Below are positions 23,847 through 35,948 of a DNA stretch of 64,000 bases, piece by piece. Origin of the DNA: Procambarus clarkii (taxonomy: Eukaryota > Arthropoda > Malacostraca > Decapoda > Cambaridae); assembly GCF_040958095.1 (NCBI RefSeq), contig NC_091208.1, positions 5,294,061 to 5,358,060 of the forward strand, written 5' to 3'. A program made the translations under genes and the position numbers. How positions within the stretch are numbered: the first letter of the stretch is position 1; each line of letters opens with the position of its first letter. The notes below the pieces were generated by a model. It saw only the letters and a list, made by a program, of their open reading frames with translations. It had not been told where the DNA came from and searched no databases.

Positions 23847-23848
<2 letters not shown>
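22017..23848 (-). mobile_element. CR1/Jockey-type LINE, 5'-truncated
   Basis: RT ORF plus a short 3' UTR on the minus strand. The 3' end consists of two copies of a 14-bp unit (TACTCACCTATATG on the plus strand, 22023-22050), like the short tandem tails of CR1-type LINEs. The endonuclease is absent. The 5' break is at a (GT)n tract. Related copies are at 59903-61745 and 61953-64000. Confidence 0.8.
22107..23801 (-). CDS. Reverse transcriptase ORF of a CR1/Jockey-type LINE (partial)
   Basis: 564 codons, no internal stop. RT blocks: ANVVPIFKKGDREEALNYRP, QHGFWTGKSCLTNLLEF, CIFLDCQKAFDTVPH, SGVPQGSVLGPILFLVYVND and catalytic FADD (MSMFADDAKLM). The C-terminal region (LEYAASSWSPHLKKHI, VPELRGMGYEERL, MSHRDVRKFSFSVRVV) is shared with the LINE at 62056. 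The frame is open a little upstream of the Met, coding PKLLHSHIRRK, until near 23838. The apurinic-type endonuclease expected at the N-terminus is missing, so the copy cannot mobilise on its own. Confidence 0.85.
   Translation of the reverse strand: MSVNDQVTRLRKTEGAYTESDKEICEALNASFHGVFTTEPEQLPLLEGVTLDERLSDIEVTAEEVMKQLTTLDATKAVGPDKVSPWILKEAAQALSVPLAMIFNESLMSGELPSCWKKANVVPIFKKGDREEALNYRPVSLTSIPCKILERIIRLRLVAHLENIRFVNKHQHGFWTGKSCLTNLLEFYDKITRIRQDRDGWADCIFLDCQKAFDTVPHMRLLFKLERQAGVGGKVLEWIRNYLTGRSQRVTVRGEKSDWRTVTSGVPQGSVLGPILFLVYVNDMFTGVESYMSMFADDAKLMRRVVTDEDCRILQEDLNRLQRWSEKWLLEFNTSKCKVMEMGLGDRRPKGQYTMKGNSLPVTTRERDLGVDVTPNLSPEAHINRITTAAYSTLAKVRTSFRNLSKEAFRALYTAYVRPVLEYAASSWSPHLKKHIMKLEKVQRFATRLVPELRGMGYEERLRELCLTTLERRRERGDMIGTYKILRGIDRVDIDEMFTRNSNRTRGHGWKLETQMSHRDVRKFSFSVRVVGKWNALQEQVVEANTIHNFKTRYDREMGQESLL

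Positions 23849-23876
<28 letters not shown>
23849..23876. repeat. (GT)n microsatellite
   Basis: Short GT tract at the LINE's 5' truncation point. Confidence 0.9.
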
Positions 23877-23879
<3 letters not shown>

Positions 23880-24720
23880 CACGAAAAATAAACACGTGAT
23901 TTGCCATTCCTAGATGTACTTATTCATAGGGAAGACTTTTCACTAAAGTTTAGTGCCTACAGAAAACCTACGAATAATATATCTTATGTTCATTATTTTT
24001 CAGTTCATATATTTTTTTATACAACGTGAAAAAATAATTTTTTTCTTCAATGTATCTAAGAGCTCTTCGAGTTGTGAGTCCAGAATTCTTAGATGAAGAG
24101 TTTAAGAATATTGATTCGATTGGTCTCAAGCTTTGTTACCCACTGAATTTTTGGGAAGTTTGCTGTAGCAAAGCACGTCGTACATATTATAATAATATAT
24201 GCAGACAAAAAATTCGCCCAAAGAATGTGTTATGTTTACCATATTTCTCTGGGTTTGAGAATATTGTCAAGGCCTTGAAACTTTTTGATATACATGTATT
24301 GTTTAGCTACGAAATTACTGTTGGTAAGCTATTAGTTAGGAACAGCTCTCGTAGTGATATTTGTGTCATTTGTAAAATACCTTGTTAAGACTGTAATAAG
24401 TTCTATGTTGGGCAAACATCTAAAAATTTGAAATGTAGAATTTCGCCAGATAAATACTCTGTAAGACATGGCCAATTGTCTAATGCTTTGTTTGTTCATC
24501 TGTCAGAAGATGCTCACTAAATTGATTGGGAGATGGCTTCTTCAATAACGAATTGTAGAAGCACCTAAAACAGAAACATAATTGAATCTGCTTTGATACA
24601 GATCACAAAAGAAAGTAATTTGAACATTAGCAGTGGTTTATATAACTTAGATCCATTTTTAATAGATCAATTAAAGGGCGATTTGAGTAGGATCATTGGA
24701 ACACATTTGTCTCACTAATT
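23880..24720 (+). pseudogene. Decayed Penelope-like element, family C (RT end and GIY-YIG)
   Basis: Starts with a segment coding LPFLDVLIHRE, the conserved RT thumb of Penelope-like elements. The 112-codon frame 24050-24388 follows, with RALRVVSPEFLDEEFKNID and a Cys pair CVICKIPC. After a TAA (about 24386) the same frame continues with NKFYVGQTSKNLKCRI, the GIY-YIG motif, then more stops and a terminal helix. The palm is missing. Several stops show that it is dead. It differs clearly from families A and B. Confidence 0.65.
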
Positions 24721-25549
<829 letters not shown>

Positions 25550-25563
25550 ATATATATATATAT

Positions 25564-26351
25564 GTTTTCAGTTGCATATTGTCCTGGGGACCATTCAGGC
25601 TTGTTCGCATTTGTGTTCCTCACGTGTGCCCCAAAGAATGAGGTGATTTGGTAAAATGCTATGCCCAAGATTACTATCCGAGTGCCGGCGGTGGGGTGGT
25701 TCAAATAGCCTCGGCTATCACCTCATTATGTCCGGTCGTGATGGTCAAGTGGATTAAGGCGTCTTGTACATACCAGTTGCGTTGCTTCTGGGAGTATGGG
25801 TTCGAGTCACTTCTGGGGTGTGAGTTTTCAGTTGCATATTGTCCTGGGGACCATTCAGGCTTGTTCGCATTTGTGTTCCTCGCGTGTGCCCCAAAGAATG
25901 AGGTGATTTGGTAAAATGCTATGCCCAAGATTACTATCCGAGTGCCGGCGGTGGGGTGGTTCAAATAGCCTCGGCTATCACCTCATTATGTCCGGTCGTG
26001 ATGGTCAAGTGGATTAAGGCGTCTTGTACATACCAGTTGCGTTGCTTCTGGGAGTATGGGTTCGAGTCACTTCTGGGGTGTGAGTTTTCAGTTGCATATT
26101 GTCCTAGGGACCATTCAGGCTTTTTCGCATTTGTGTTCCTCACGTGTGCCCCAAAGAATGAGGTGATTTGGTAAAATGCTATGCCCAAGATTACTATCCG
26201 AGTGCCGGCGGTGGGGTGGTTCAAATAGCCTCGGCTGTCACCTCATTATGTCCGGTCGTGATGGTCAAGTGGATTAAGGCGTCTTGTACATACCAGTTGC
26301 GTTGCTTCTGGGAGTATGGGTTCGAGTCACTTCTGGGGTGTGAGTTTTCAG

Positions 26352-26352
<1 letters not shown>
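25564..26352 (+). repeat. 260-bp tRNA-like satellite, second locus, forward array (about 3 copies)
   Basis: Same unit as at 10450-12566 with small differences (GCATATTGTCC, CACGTGTGCCCC). A/B-box-like motifs are retained. Ends at TTTTCAGTT against (TA)n, the same phase as at 12566. Confidence 0.9.

Positions 26353-26402
<50 letters not shown>
26353..26402. repeat. (TA)n microsatellite at the inversion point
   Basis: TA tract separating forward and reverse satellite arrays. Confidence 0.95.
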
Positions 26403-26404
<2 letters not shown>

Positions 26405-26407
26405 TAT

Positions 26408-27716
26408 CTCACAACCCAGAAGTGACTCGAACCCATACTCCCAGAAGCAACGCAACTGGTAACTACAGGGCGCCTTAATCCGCTTGACCATCACGGCCGT
26501 CAAAAGGAAGTGATAGCCGAGGCTATTTGAGCCACTTCCCCGACGGCAACTCGGATGGTAATCTTGGGCATAGCATTTCACCAAATCACCTCATTCTTTG
26601 GGGCACACGTGAGGAACACAAATGCAAACAAGCCTGAATGGTCCCCAGGACTATATGCGAATGAAAACTCACACCCCAGAAGTGACTCGAACCCATACTC
26701 CCAGAAGCAACGCAACTGGTAACTACAGGGCGCCTTAATCCGCTTGACCATCACGGCCGTCAAAAGGAAGTGATAGCCGAGGCTATTTGAGCCACTTCCC
26801 CGACGGCAACTCGGATGGTAATCTTGGGCATAGCATTTCACCAAATCACCTCATTCTTTGGGGCACACGTGAGGAACACAAATGCAAACAAGCCTGAATG
26901 GTCCCCAGGACTATATGCGAATGAAAACTCACACCCCAGAAGTGACTCGAACCCATACTCCCAGAAGCAACGCAACTGGTAACTACAGGGCGCCTTAATC
27001 CGCTTGACCATCACGGCCGTCAAAAGGAAGTGATAGCCGAGGCTATTTGAGCCACTTCCCCGACGGCAACTCGGATGGTAATCTTGGGCATAGCATTTCA
27101 CCAAATCACCTCATTCTTTGGGGCACACGTGAGGAACACAAATGCAAACAAGCCTGAATGGTCCCCAGGACTATATGCGAATGAAAACTCACACCCCAGA
27201 AGTGACTCGAACCCATACTCCCAGAAGCAACGCAACTGGTAACTACAGGGCGCCTTAATCCGCTTGACCATCACGGCCGTCAAAAGGAAGTGATAGCCGA
27301 GGCTATTTGAGCCACTTCCCCGACGGCAACTCGGATGGTAATCTTGGGCATAGCATTTCACCAAATCACCTCATTCTTTGGGGCACACGTGAGGAACACA
27401 AATGCAAACAAGCCTGAATGGTCCCCAGGACTATATGCGAATGAAAACTCACACCCCAGAAGTGACTCGAACCCATACTCCCAGAAGCAACGCAACTGGT
27501 AACTACAGGGCGCCTTAATCCGCTTGACCATCACGGCCGTCAAAAGGAAGTGATAGCCGAGGCTATTTGAGCCACTTCCCCGACGGCAACTCGGATGGTA
27601 ATCTTGGGCATAGCATTTCACCAAATCACCTCATTCTTTGGGGCACACGTGAGGAACACAAATGCAAACAAGCCTGAATGGTCCCCAGGACTATATGCGA
27701 ATGAAAACTCACACCC
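26408..27716 (-). repeat. 260-bp tRNA-like satellite, second locus, reverse array (about 5 copies)
   Basis: A distinct subfamily: the tRNA-like part has AAGCGGATTAAGGCGCCCTG and the downstream part differs (CTTCCTTTTGACGGCCGTG). Units are near-identical to each other. Ends at CACACCCC, directly joined to a foldback-element end. Confidence 0.9.
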
Positions 27717-27780
27717 CTTATTAGGCAAATCGGGACTTGCATAGTAGGCTGAGAAGTGAGTTCTGGCTACTAGGTACGAC
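27717..27780. mobile_element. Foldback/MITE-like element, right end only (copy 3)
   Basis: About 62 bp matching the right terminal repeat (…TTCTGGCTACTAGGTACGAC), joined directly to the satellite. Confidence 0.7.
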
Positions 27781-28264
<484 letters not shown>

Positions 28265-30107
28265 TTGAGTCGTGGGGTTAAGATTGTAGATGAATATGTT
28301 CCTCGTTTTTTCCCTGCTCAAAGAAGCAGCGAAACAACTAAAAAATCTGAAAGACGTAACAATAAGAAAAGCCGACAAAACAGCAGCATATGTATTGATT
28401 CCTACCCATGAATACATGAACAAAATTAGCGACATCCTAAGTGACGACTCCAAATTTCAACGAATTACGAGGAACCCCGTAGAAGACCTTAAGCGGAAAG
28501 TAAACAAAACAATTACAGCAATCAACGCAAAGAAAGGTAGTGTGCATTTCAATAAACTTCAAGGCGACTATGGCTTAGGATATGCCTACGGCAATGTTAA
28601 GACGCATAAACCAGGTAACCCACTACGCCCTATAATCAGCCAAATACCAACCCCAACTTATCACCTGGCAAAGAAACTCAATGAACTCCTAACTCCATAC
28701 ACTCCAAGTAAGTTTAGTCTACAATCATCAGCAGATTTCCTAGAATTGATCAAATCTACCCAGCCCGATGGAATCATCGCTTCCCTGGACGTTGAATCCC
28801 TTTTTACCAACGTCCCAGTCGACACAACCATAGGAATGATACTGGACAGAGTATACAGAGACGAGAGCACCCCCAAATTAGACATACCTGAGCCACACTT
28901 GAAATGTCTTCTCGAAGCATGTACAAAGGAAGCCCCTTTCATCAGTCCACAAGGAGACATGTATTTACAAATAGACGGAGTAGCAATGGGCTCCCCCTTA
29001 GGAGTTTTATTTGCTAATTTTTATATGGGAACCATCGAAGATAGGGTCTTCAGTAGCAGACAAAAACCAACTGTATACTGCCGTTATGTAGATGACATAT
29101 TCGTAATAGTAAAAGACTCAGATGAACTAATTGACCTAAAAAGACACCTAGAGAGAGAGTCAGTACTCCGATTTACACATGAAAATAGTGAAAATAACAG
29201 TCTGCCATTCTTGGATGTACTAATAACAAAAACAGGAACCTCTTTAAGCACCAACGTATATACCAAGCCCACCAACATAGGATTATGCCTGAACGGTAGA
29301 AGTGAGTGCCCCCAAAGATACAAAGCCAGTGTTCTCAATGCTTATATTCGTCGAGCGCTTACCCACTGCTCTGAATGGAGCAACGTGAGTAGAGAGTTTG
29401 AAAGAGTAACTCAGGTATTGGTGAACAACGGATATAGCAACGCGGAAATAAACGCTGCTATAAGAAGACACTTGGACCGTTGGTATAATTCAGAACCTAG
29501 AACAGAAACCACAACACCCCCAATAAAATTATATTACAAATCAACCATGCACAGTGAACATATAAAAGAGGAAAGAATAATGAAAGAAATAATCCGTAAA
29601 GGAGTAAAAAGCACTACTCCTAACCAAAACATAAACCTGATAATATTCTACAAAACCAAGAAGACTTCCGAACTCCTTATCAAAAACAGCCCGAAGCCGA
29701 CGGAGAACCCTCTACAGCAGTCAAGCGTTGTATACATGTACACTTGCCCCCACGAAGGATGTAACCTTCAATGTAAGTACATAGGTATGACGTCGACCAA
29801 ACTGACGAGGCGTTTGACATGCCATCTTCAATCTGGTGCCCCTAGGAATCACATGAGACAAGCCCATGACATTACTCTAACAAGAGAAATGTTGAACAAG
29901 AATACTTGCATAATAGACAAAACCCAAGATTCAAGAAGATTACAAATTCTTGAGGCAATTCACATAAGAATAGAGCGACCTACCATGAACACCCAAATCA
30001 CGGAACTATTTACTCTACCCACCATGAGAGTAAGGACAAGACAAGAATATATCGATGCCAACACAGAAGACAATGTCCAACATAACAGGCCAATTACACT
30101 GGATTAA
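28265..30107 (+). CDS. Penelope-like element family B: RT plus GIY-YIG endonuclease, 5'-truncated
   Basis: 605-codon intact frame (Met at 28290). RT: KADKTAAYVLI, GYAYGNVKTHKPGNPLRPIIS, IIASLDVESLFTNVP, GVAMGSPLGVLFANFYM and catalytic YVDD at 266-269, then LPFLDVLI. C-terminus: Cys/His-containing GIY-YIG domain (VVYMYTCPHEGC…CKYIGMTSTKLTRRL) with the late Glu in QILEAIHI. Penelope-like enzymes are related to telomerase RT and use the nuclease to nick DNA. The N-terminal FGELLFQL region seen downstream at 30370 is missing here, since the element starts at the foldback-element boundary. The frame itself is clean, so the copy was recently functional. Confidence 0.85.
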
Positions 30108-30369
30108 TCTTTGTGTTTAGATAGGAGATGCCTCGTATGGGCCAATAAGCCTTCTGCAGCCCCTATGTTTATCCCTTATGTATCCCCCCATGTTTTCACC
30201 TTCATTGTATTATCACCTGACCTAATGCGGGTATAAAATCAACTAGTATTGTAAGATCTGTTCACTTGAGAATGAACCATGGAGGTTCGAAACGTCGTGC
30301 AAATTATACAAATAAGTGTAATACACTCTATAGTAAATCACTTCTTTTCTTCACCTTAAAAGTACGAAA
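30108..30369 (+). mobile_element. pLTR/3' UTR of Penelope-like family B
   Basis: Non-coding. Contains the shared TGGGCCAATA…CTGCAG motif (30138-30159) and a hammerhead-like core (30263-30298). Leads directly into a new ORF start at 30370. Confidence 0.6.
30263..30298 (+). ncRNA. Hammerhead-like motif, family B pLTR
   Basis: CTTGAGAAT, then a perfect stem GAACC/GGTTC closed by ATGGA, then GAAAC and GTC, as in a hammerhead with a GUC cleavage site. The CUGANGA box is changed at key positions, so this copy may be inactive. Confidence 0.4.
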
Positions 30370-30520
30370 ATGAGTTTTGGAGAACTCCTATTTCAATTAA
30401 GCCCTGATGCTAAGAAAATAGTTAGAGGGATAGAAGCCCTAAACCAGAAAATAATAAATACAGAATATGCGGTCATATTCAATGAAACATGTTTGAAAGA
30501 AAACCTGCTGCCAGTATACA

Positions 30521-30528
<8 letters not shown>
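30370..30528 (+). pseudogene. N-terminal start of a second family B Penelope-like ORF
   Basis: Begins [20 protein letters not shown] and runs to LLPVYTNI before (TA)n. It is homologous to the family A starts at 12731 and 14580. Its position just after the pLTR shows partial head-to-tail tandem copies. Confidence 0.6.
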
Positions 30529-30609
<81 letters not shown>

Positions 30610-30610
30610 C

Positions 30611-30685
<75 letters not shown>

Positions 30686-30686
30686 T
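30526..30686. repeat. (TA)n microsatellite, two blocks
   Basis: TA tracts interrupted by ACTGAA near 30609-30614. Confidence 0.95.
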
Positions 30687-31034
30687 TTTTTTTTATTAAT
30701 TTATTAGGTACATCTACATTTGTGTAGCTACCCTAGACTATATGTCGGGGAGTACAGTCTCAAAAAGCTATCTATGTGATGGTAAAATCCCCATCACACA
30801 GGATGGTTAGTCATACAGAGGCATGTGATGGGCAGTCTGCACTGACAGACTCCGGGTGCATTATGAGGATATCATCAACACAAGAGTGAATAAGGCAGCA
30901 ATGGTAATAGAAGTCCCCATCTCACAGGATGGTTAGTCATACAGGGCCATATGTTCAGTAGCCTGCACTGGCAAATTTTGGGTGCAATATGAGGATATCT
31001 TCATGAACACGAGAGTGAACGAAGTAATTGCAAA
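30687..31034 (-). repeat. Unrecognised repeat with a 126-bp tandem duplication
   Basis: Starts with a T10 run, suggesting a poly(A) end on the minus strand. CCCATCACACAGGATGGTTA at 30790 is repeated as CCCATCTCACAGG… about 126 bp later. No coding signal. Could be the 3' end of a retroposon. Confidence 0.4.
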
Positions 31035-31804
31035 GCGGTGGTGGAAAGGGGAGAGAGTGGTTGCAAGGGGAGAAAGTGGTTGAAAGGGGAGACGGTAGTT
31101 GCAAGGGGAGAGGGTGGTTACAAGGGGAATGGTTTGTTGCAAGGGGAAGAGGGTGGTTGCATGGAGAGAGGGTGGTTGCAAGGGAAAAGGGTTGTTGCAA
31201 GGGGAGAGGATGGTTGCAAGGGGAGAGGGTGTTTGCAAGGGGAGAGGGTGTTTGCAAGGGGAGAGGATGGTTGCAAGGGGAGAGGGTGTTTGCAAGGGGA
31301 GAGGGTGTTTGCAAGGGGATAGGGTTGTTGCAAGGGGAGAGGATGGTTGCATGGCGAGAGGGTCGGTGTAAGGGGAGATGGGGGTTGCAAGGAGAGAGGG
31401 TTGTTGCAAGGAGAGAGGGTTGTTGCAAGGGGAGAGGGTGGTTGCATGAGGAGAGGTTGGTTGCATGGGGAGAGGGTGGTTGCATGGATAGAGGGTGGTT
31501 GAAAGGGGAGAGGGTGGATGCATAGGGAGAGGGTAGTTGAATGGGGAGATGGTGGTTACAAAGGGAAAGGGGTTGTTGCAAGGGGAAAGGGAGGTTGCAA
31601 GGGGAGATGTTGGTTGCAAGGGGAGAGGGTGGTTGGAAGGGGAGAGGGTGGTTGCAAGGGGAGAGGGTGGTTGCTTTGGAAGAGGGTGGTTGCAAGGGGA
31701 GAGGGTGGTTGGAAGGGGAGAGGGTGGTTGCTTTGGAAGAGGGTGGTTGCAAGGGGAGAGGGTGGTTGCTTTGGAAGAGGGTGGTTGCAAGGGGAGAGGG
31801 TGGT
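31035..31804. repeat. 19-bp minisatellite, block 1
   Basis: Imperfect tandem TTGCAAGGGGAGAGGGTGG units, 19-bp period (e.g. 31214, 31233, 31252). Open in several frames only because of the repeat. The array continues at 41196-41439 and 46557-46656 beyond two insertions. Confidence 0.9.
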
Positions 31805-33448
31805 TGTGGGACATTTGGGGCTTGACTCTAATTATTTAAATATTAATGTAATGAAAATCAATTGCGAAGGACCACCCGCTTTTATAGTAAAGAGGTAAAC
31901 TAAGAAAATATGATCATTAGAAAATTCCTAGATGAACCAGTATCTATGGATAAAATACTAGAGAATATGATCACTGAAATAATTAATGGGCTGTATAATT
32001 TAAAGAATCAAAGCCTCAAACACCTACATTGGGGGGTGTATTACTGGAACTCAATACGTCCAGGAACTAGTGTGGTTCGTTCACCAGTCCAATGTATAAT
32101 AATCTAATCCTATGAATATTTATAGAGTCATTATCTTTATTATCAATGAGAACATAGGTTACGAACATAAAAGGGAATAATTATAATAAACACATGTTAA
32201 TCCAATGAACAGAGTTCTGCATGTAAAGGAATACAGATAATAAAAATCAAGGAATACGAAATAAGTCTTAGCTTAAAGACGATTTCCAAAAAGTTAGTTA
32301 CGACTCATCCTCTGATTCTCCTGGACTCGTCATGGAACACTGGGAGTTGATTAACATGGGAAATGACAGCTCGGAGAATTCTTCACACACGCTGTAAGTC
32401 AAATTGTATTCAGTAGTAACAGATTAAACTACTAAATATCTATGTTCAAGAAATTGAGATTAATAATAAGAGGAAATAATGACGTAGTTTTTTATTGTCG
32501 CACGGCGTCACGACAAGCTACCCAGCTATAAACCCACCCCCTATATGATGCATCAAATAAGGATCAAGGTACTTAGCTAATATGGGCACTGTGTAAGTTA
32601 AGGCTTGCCGAAGTTCGCGTCCTAGGTTCCCGTCCAGCCTATCCTAGATACTGACGCGCTTCACTGGCCGGTCACGTGATATTACATAGAACCAAATTTA
32701 ACAGGTTCTGGCTGAATATCAAATTAATCTCTTGACCATTCGACTTGTTATGTAAATGACACTGACACCAGTAAAGTTTAATGTCTGCAAAGGTTCTTCA
32801 CATCTCACAGTGGCGACTTTCTTCTAGAGATCTTGATGGCGTCTACCCTGGTGGCTGGGGTAATGGCGTCTCGTCGTGAGCGCGTTGCCTCGTGTACTGG
32901 CGTCTCCTCCGCCCCGCTCCGCATCCCGCATTTGTTACTCAAATTATTTATTGCGTATATTATCATTCCTCGCAGTTGTGATTGAAATGCTCGGATAAGG
33001 ACGGGTTTATTATTTGGAGGAGTTAAATATTATTATTTGCCCGTTTTATGATAGTAAACGAACAATGGAGATGAATTAAAGTCTCTCCAGGGCATTCACG
33101 CGTGACGTTAATTTTATTACTAGATAACAGTTATAACTATAAACGCTCTATTTGGCTTTAGTTGGAGATCAGTTTATCTGTAATTAATTATCACACAGAA
33201 CACCGTTGTTTATAGAGAATCAAATTCAATTCTCAGACACACTGGATATAAATGTGTTTATTACAATGGAATCTGACGCAATACTGGCGTCGGGTGACGT
33301 AAGAATTCTAGCCTTATTGTACAGATGTAATTATTAGTACATGTGAACTCTATGCTTGGTTAATTTTAATCACTACAATGATTAGTAGAATTAGTAATAA
33401 TTAATGAGAATACAACAGTGTTGTATTTAGTGTTGGAAATTTCCAACA
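31805..33448 (-). repeat. 3' LTR of the BEL/Pao-type element
   Basis: 1644 bp, TGTGGGAC…TTCCAACA on the plus strand. Ends in the palindrome TGTTGGAAATTTCCAACA. Direct repeat of 39550-41195. Confidence 0.9.
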
Positions 33449-35948
33449 TAACTCCGGGGGGAGGATTCTAGGGTCGTAATGTAATGTGGAGTACTGACAC
33501 CTATCCCGAAGTTGAGATTAATATTAGTATATTAGTATGTTAGTATGTTAGTACACACATAACGAATGTCCCGTATTTGTCAAGGACATACAAGAAACTT
33601 AAGTCTTGCTGATTTTCATGTTAAATGGAACACGTTATTATGAATTACCTAAAGCTAATAATTAAGAAAGCCTACAATAACTCTGAGATGGTGTCGCTAT
33701 GACATGTAATGTGTATGTTACAATTCTCTAAGTCTGCAAACTCTCAGGTACTCTAGATAAATAATGTTATTTATAGCCTACACAATAATTAAAGATTTAA
33801 ATCACACAATTTAAACAACTGAGAATCTACTGTGATGAGAATGTCTTGGGTCATAGTGACTTGTAATGGTTTGTTACTTGACACCACACCACCGTATCAT
33901 CATGGTTGCTTAAATTGGATGTAAAGTTATTTGCTCTTAGTTAAGAACTATAATAGGCTTGTAGTTTCCTTTTGCGTGGTTGAAGAACTGCTCTAGTGGA
34001 AACATGTATTAAATATTGAAACATTAGATGATTAAGTTATCGGTAATCAGGAACCCTCTAAAGCTCACAATAAACTCAACAACTAGGGTCGTAGTGACAT
34101 GTAATGGTGTATTACGTAGCTGCTGAATCGTAGGTAAACTCAGAATAAGTTCCTAAGAACTGATAACAATATTGTATAAGTTGTACAGTAAAGTATTATT
34201 GGGTCATTTAAGATCAAGGAGACTATGACACTACAGTAAGGTCACTGTCTAGGGTCGCTGTGACTTGTAACTATTGAATTACTAGACAATAACATCACGC
34301 AGCATCATGATCACCCCAAAATCAAATGAGGAAATTGAATTTAATGTGCACTGCCGTGCAGTAGTCATTCTGACTGATGGTACAACTAATTTGCTAACTA
34401 GCTAAAATAATAGAAAAGTAGAGAACTGAAAAGTTTATTCATTAAAATCAAGGAAAATTCTGAGTCGACAGTGAGATTAGCAGCCTAGTCATTCTGACTT
34501 ATGAGCTAATTGAATGGCAGCTCATAGGCTTGACACTGTAAACTTGTTAATACGAAATCAACCTTTACATGAAATTGAGTTTATTAAATCAGTCTCTATA
34601 AGTATAGTCAACTGCAATTAATGTTGAGTACAGATTAGGCTAGTACTCAGTTGACACTACTAAAGTCCCTAAACCTACCTAAATAAATGGTTTAAATTTC
34701 TAACCTATCTAAGTAAGGGACGAAGCTAATTGTGAGCAAAAATGTACTCGAATTAACATTGGGAGCTATATTGAGCTCATTAAACATGTTAATAAGGTGA
34801 GTTATAGTAAACTCCTCAACAGTGTTGACAGGGTGAGCTGCAGTGAGCTCGTTAACAGTTAACAGGGTGAGTTATATTGAACTCGTCAACAGTGTTGACA
34901 GGGTGAGCTACAGTGAGCTCGTTAACAGTGTTAACAGGGTGAGTTATATTGAACTCTTCAACAGTGTTGACAGGGTGAGCTACAGTGAGCTCGTTAACAG
35001 GGTGAGTTATATTAAACTCGTCAACAGTGTTGACAGGGTGAGCTACAGTGAGCTCGTTAACAGTGTTAACAGGGTGAGCTACAGTGAGCTCGAATTAACG
35101 AGGTGGAGTATTGCATCATTCAATTATCATGGCGAGCAGTGCTCGTGGCATGGGGAACATTAAAGCATTCGATTGTCATGGCGAGCAATATTGAGCTCGT
35201 ATGCGCATGGGGAACAAGAAGCACTCAATTATTACGTTAATTCTAAGGTGAGCTATATTAAGCTCATGAAGCATGTTAATTAACAATGCTGATGTTTAAC
35301 GATAATGCATTAAACAAAGAGAAACCTAAGATTGCTGGAGATTAAATTACTGCTACGATTAATCCTATTCAAGATAATTTGTAACATTTTCCCAACCAAA
35401 ACGTTTCACGGGTTATTAGTTCTCTGTAAATTCACTTACGTATTGGTAAGTTTGCAAGTTTGTTCGTGCTGCGCTCCTACACTAATTAAGCAGAAACGAA
35501 AGAAAAACAACTCAAACAAATTGATGCAAGTATTTATCACTAACTCTTAGTGCAGAAAACATGGTATTAAGAAGGTTTTCTTGGCAAACCTTTAAGCGCA
35601 AGTATAGTGGACCAGTGGTCCTAGTGAATTTATAATTACAGAAGTTGCTTGAAGACTTCATAGTATTACTAAATTCAGGAAATGCCAGTGGCAATGAGTG
35701 CTAGATTCTCTAGCCTAACATTATCGATTACCTAGGGAGTACTAGATTCTCTAGCCCAACATTACAATTTACCTAGGTAGACTGAGTGTGGTCAATTACT
35801 ACTTGTCGAGAATAATTCTAGGTCTGCAGTGGATTCAATGGCTTGATCGCTGTGACTTGTACTTGTTTGAGTACGGACCATTGGTTTTCACTGAGAGCTA
35901 TGAAACATCTCGGCGAGTACTAATTGCACTACATTCAATCTGAGTTTA
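33449..35948 (-). other. Non-coding interior of the BEL/Pao-type element
   Basis: About 2.5 kb without any pol ORF. Contains a dispersed motif like GGGTCGTAGTGACATGTAAT (at about 33471, 33691, 33848, 34086, 34252, 34361, 34484 and 35840), a ~36-bp minisatellite (34755-35100) and a 41-bp duplication (about 35695-35776). No clear polypurine tract in minus sense next to the 3' LTR. Confidence 0.7.
34755..35100. repeat. GAGCTC/GTTAACAGTGTTAAC minisatellite (~36-bp half units)
   Basis: Alternating GTGAGCTACAGTGAGCTCGT and GTGAGTTATATTGAACTCGT half units separated by (T)AACAGTGTT(A/G)ACAG. Diverged units extend to about 35290. Confidence 0.85.

Noticed and set aside
30933..31898. Large ORFs with KGRGWLQGERV or HPLPLQPPSP repeats
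   Set aside because: The 19-bp minisatellite is open in many frames on both strands; period not divisible by three and no start context.
31805..33448. Segmental duplication of 1.6 kb rather than LTRs
   Set aside because: TG..CA ends, a 5-bp flanking duplication and a Gag-protease ORF between the copies fit LTRs better.
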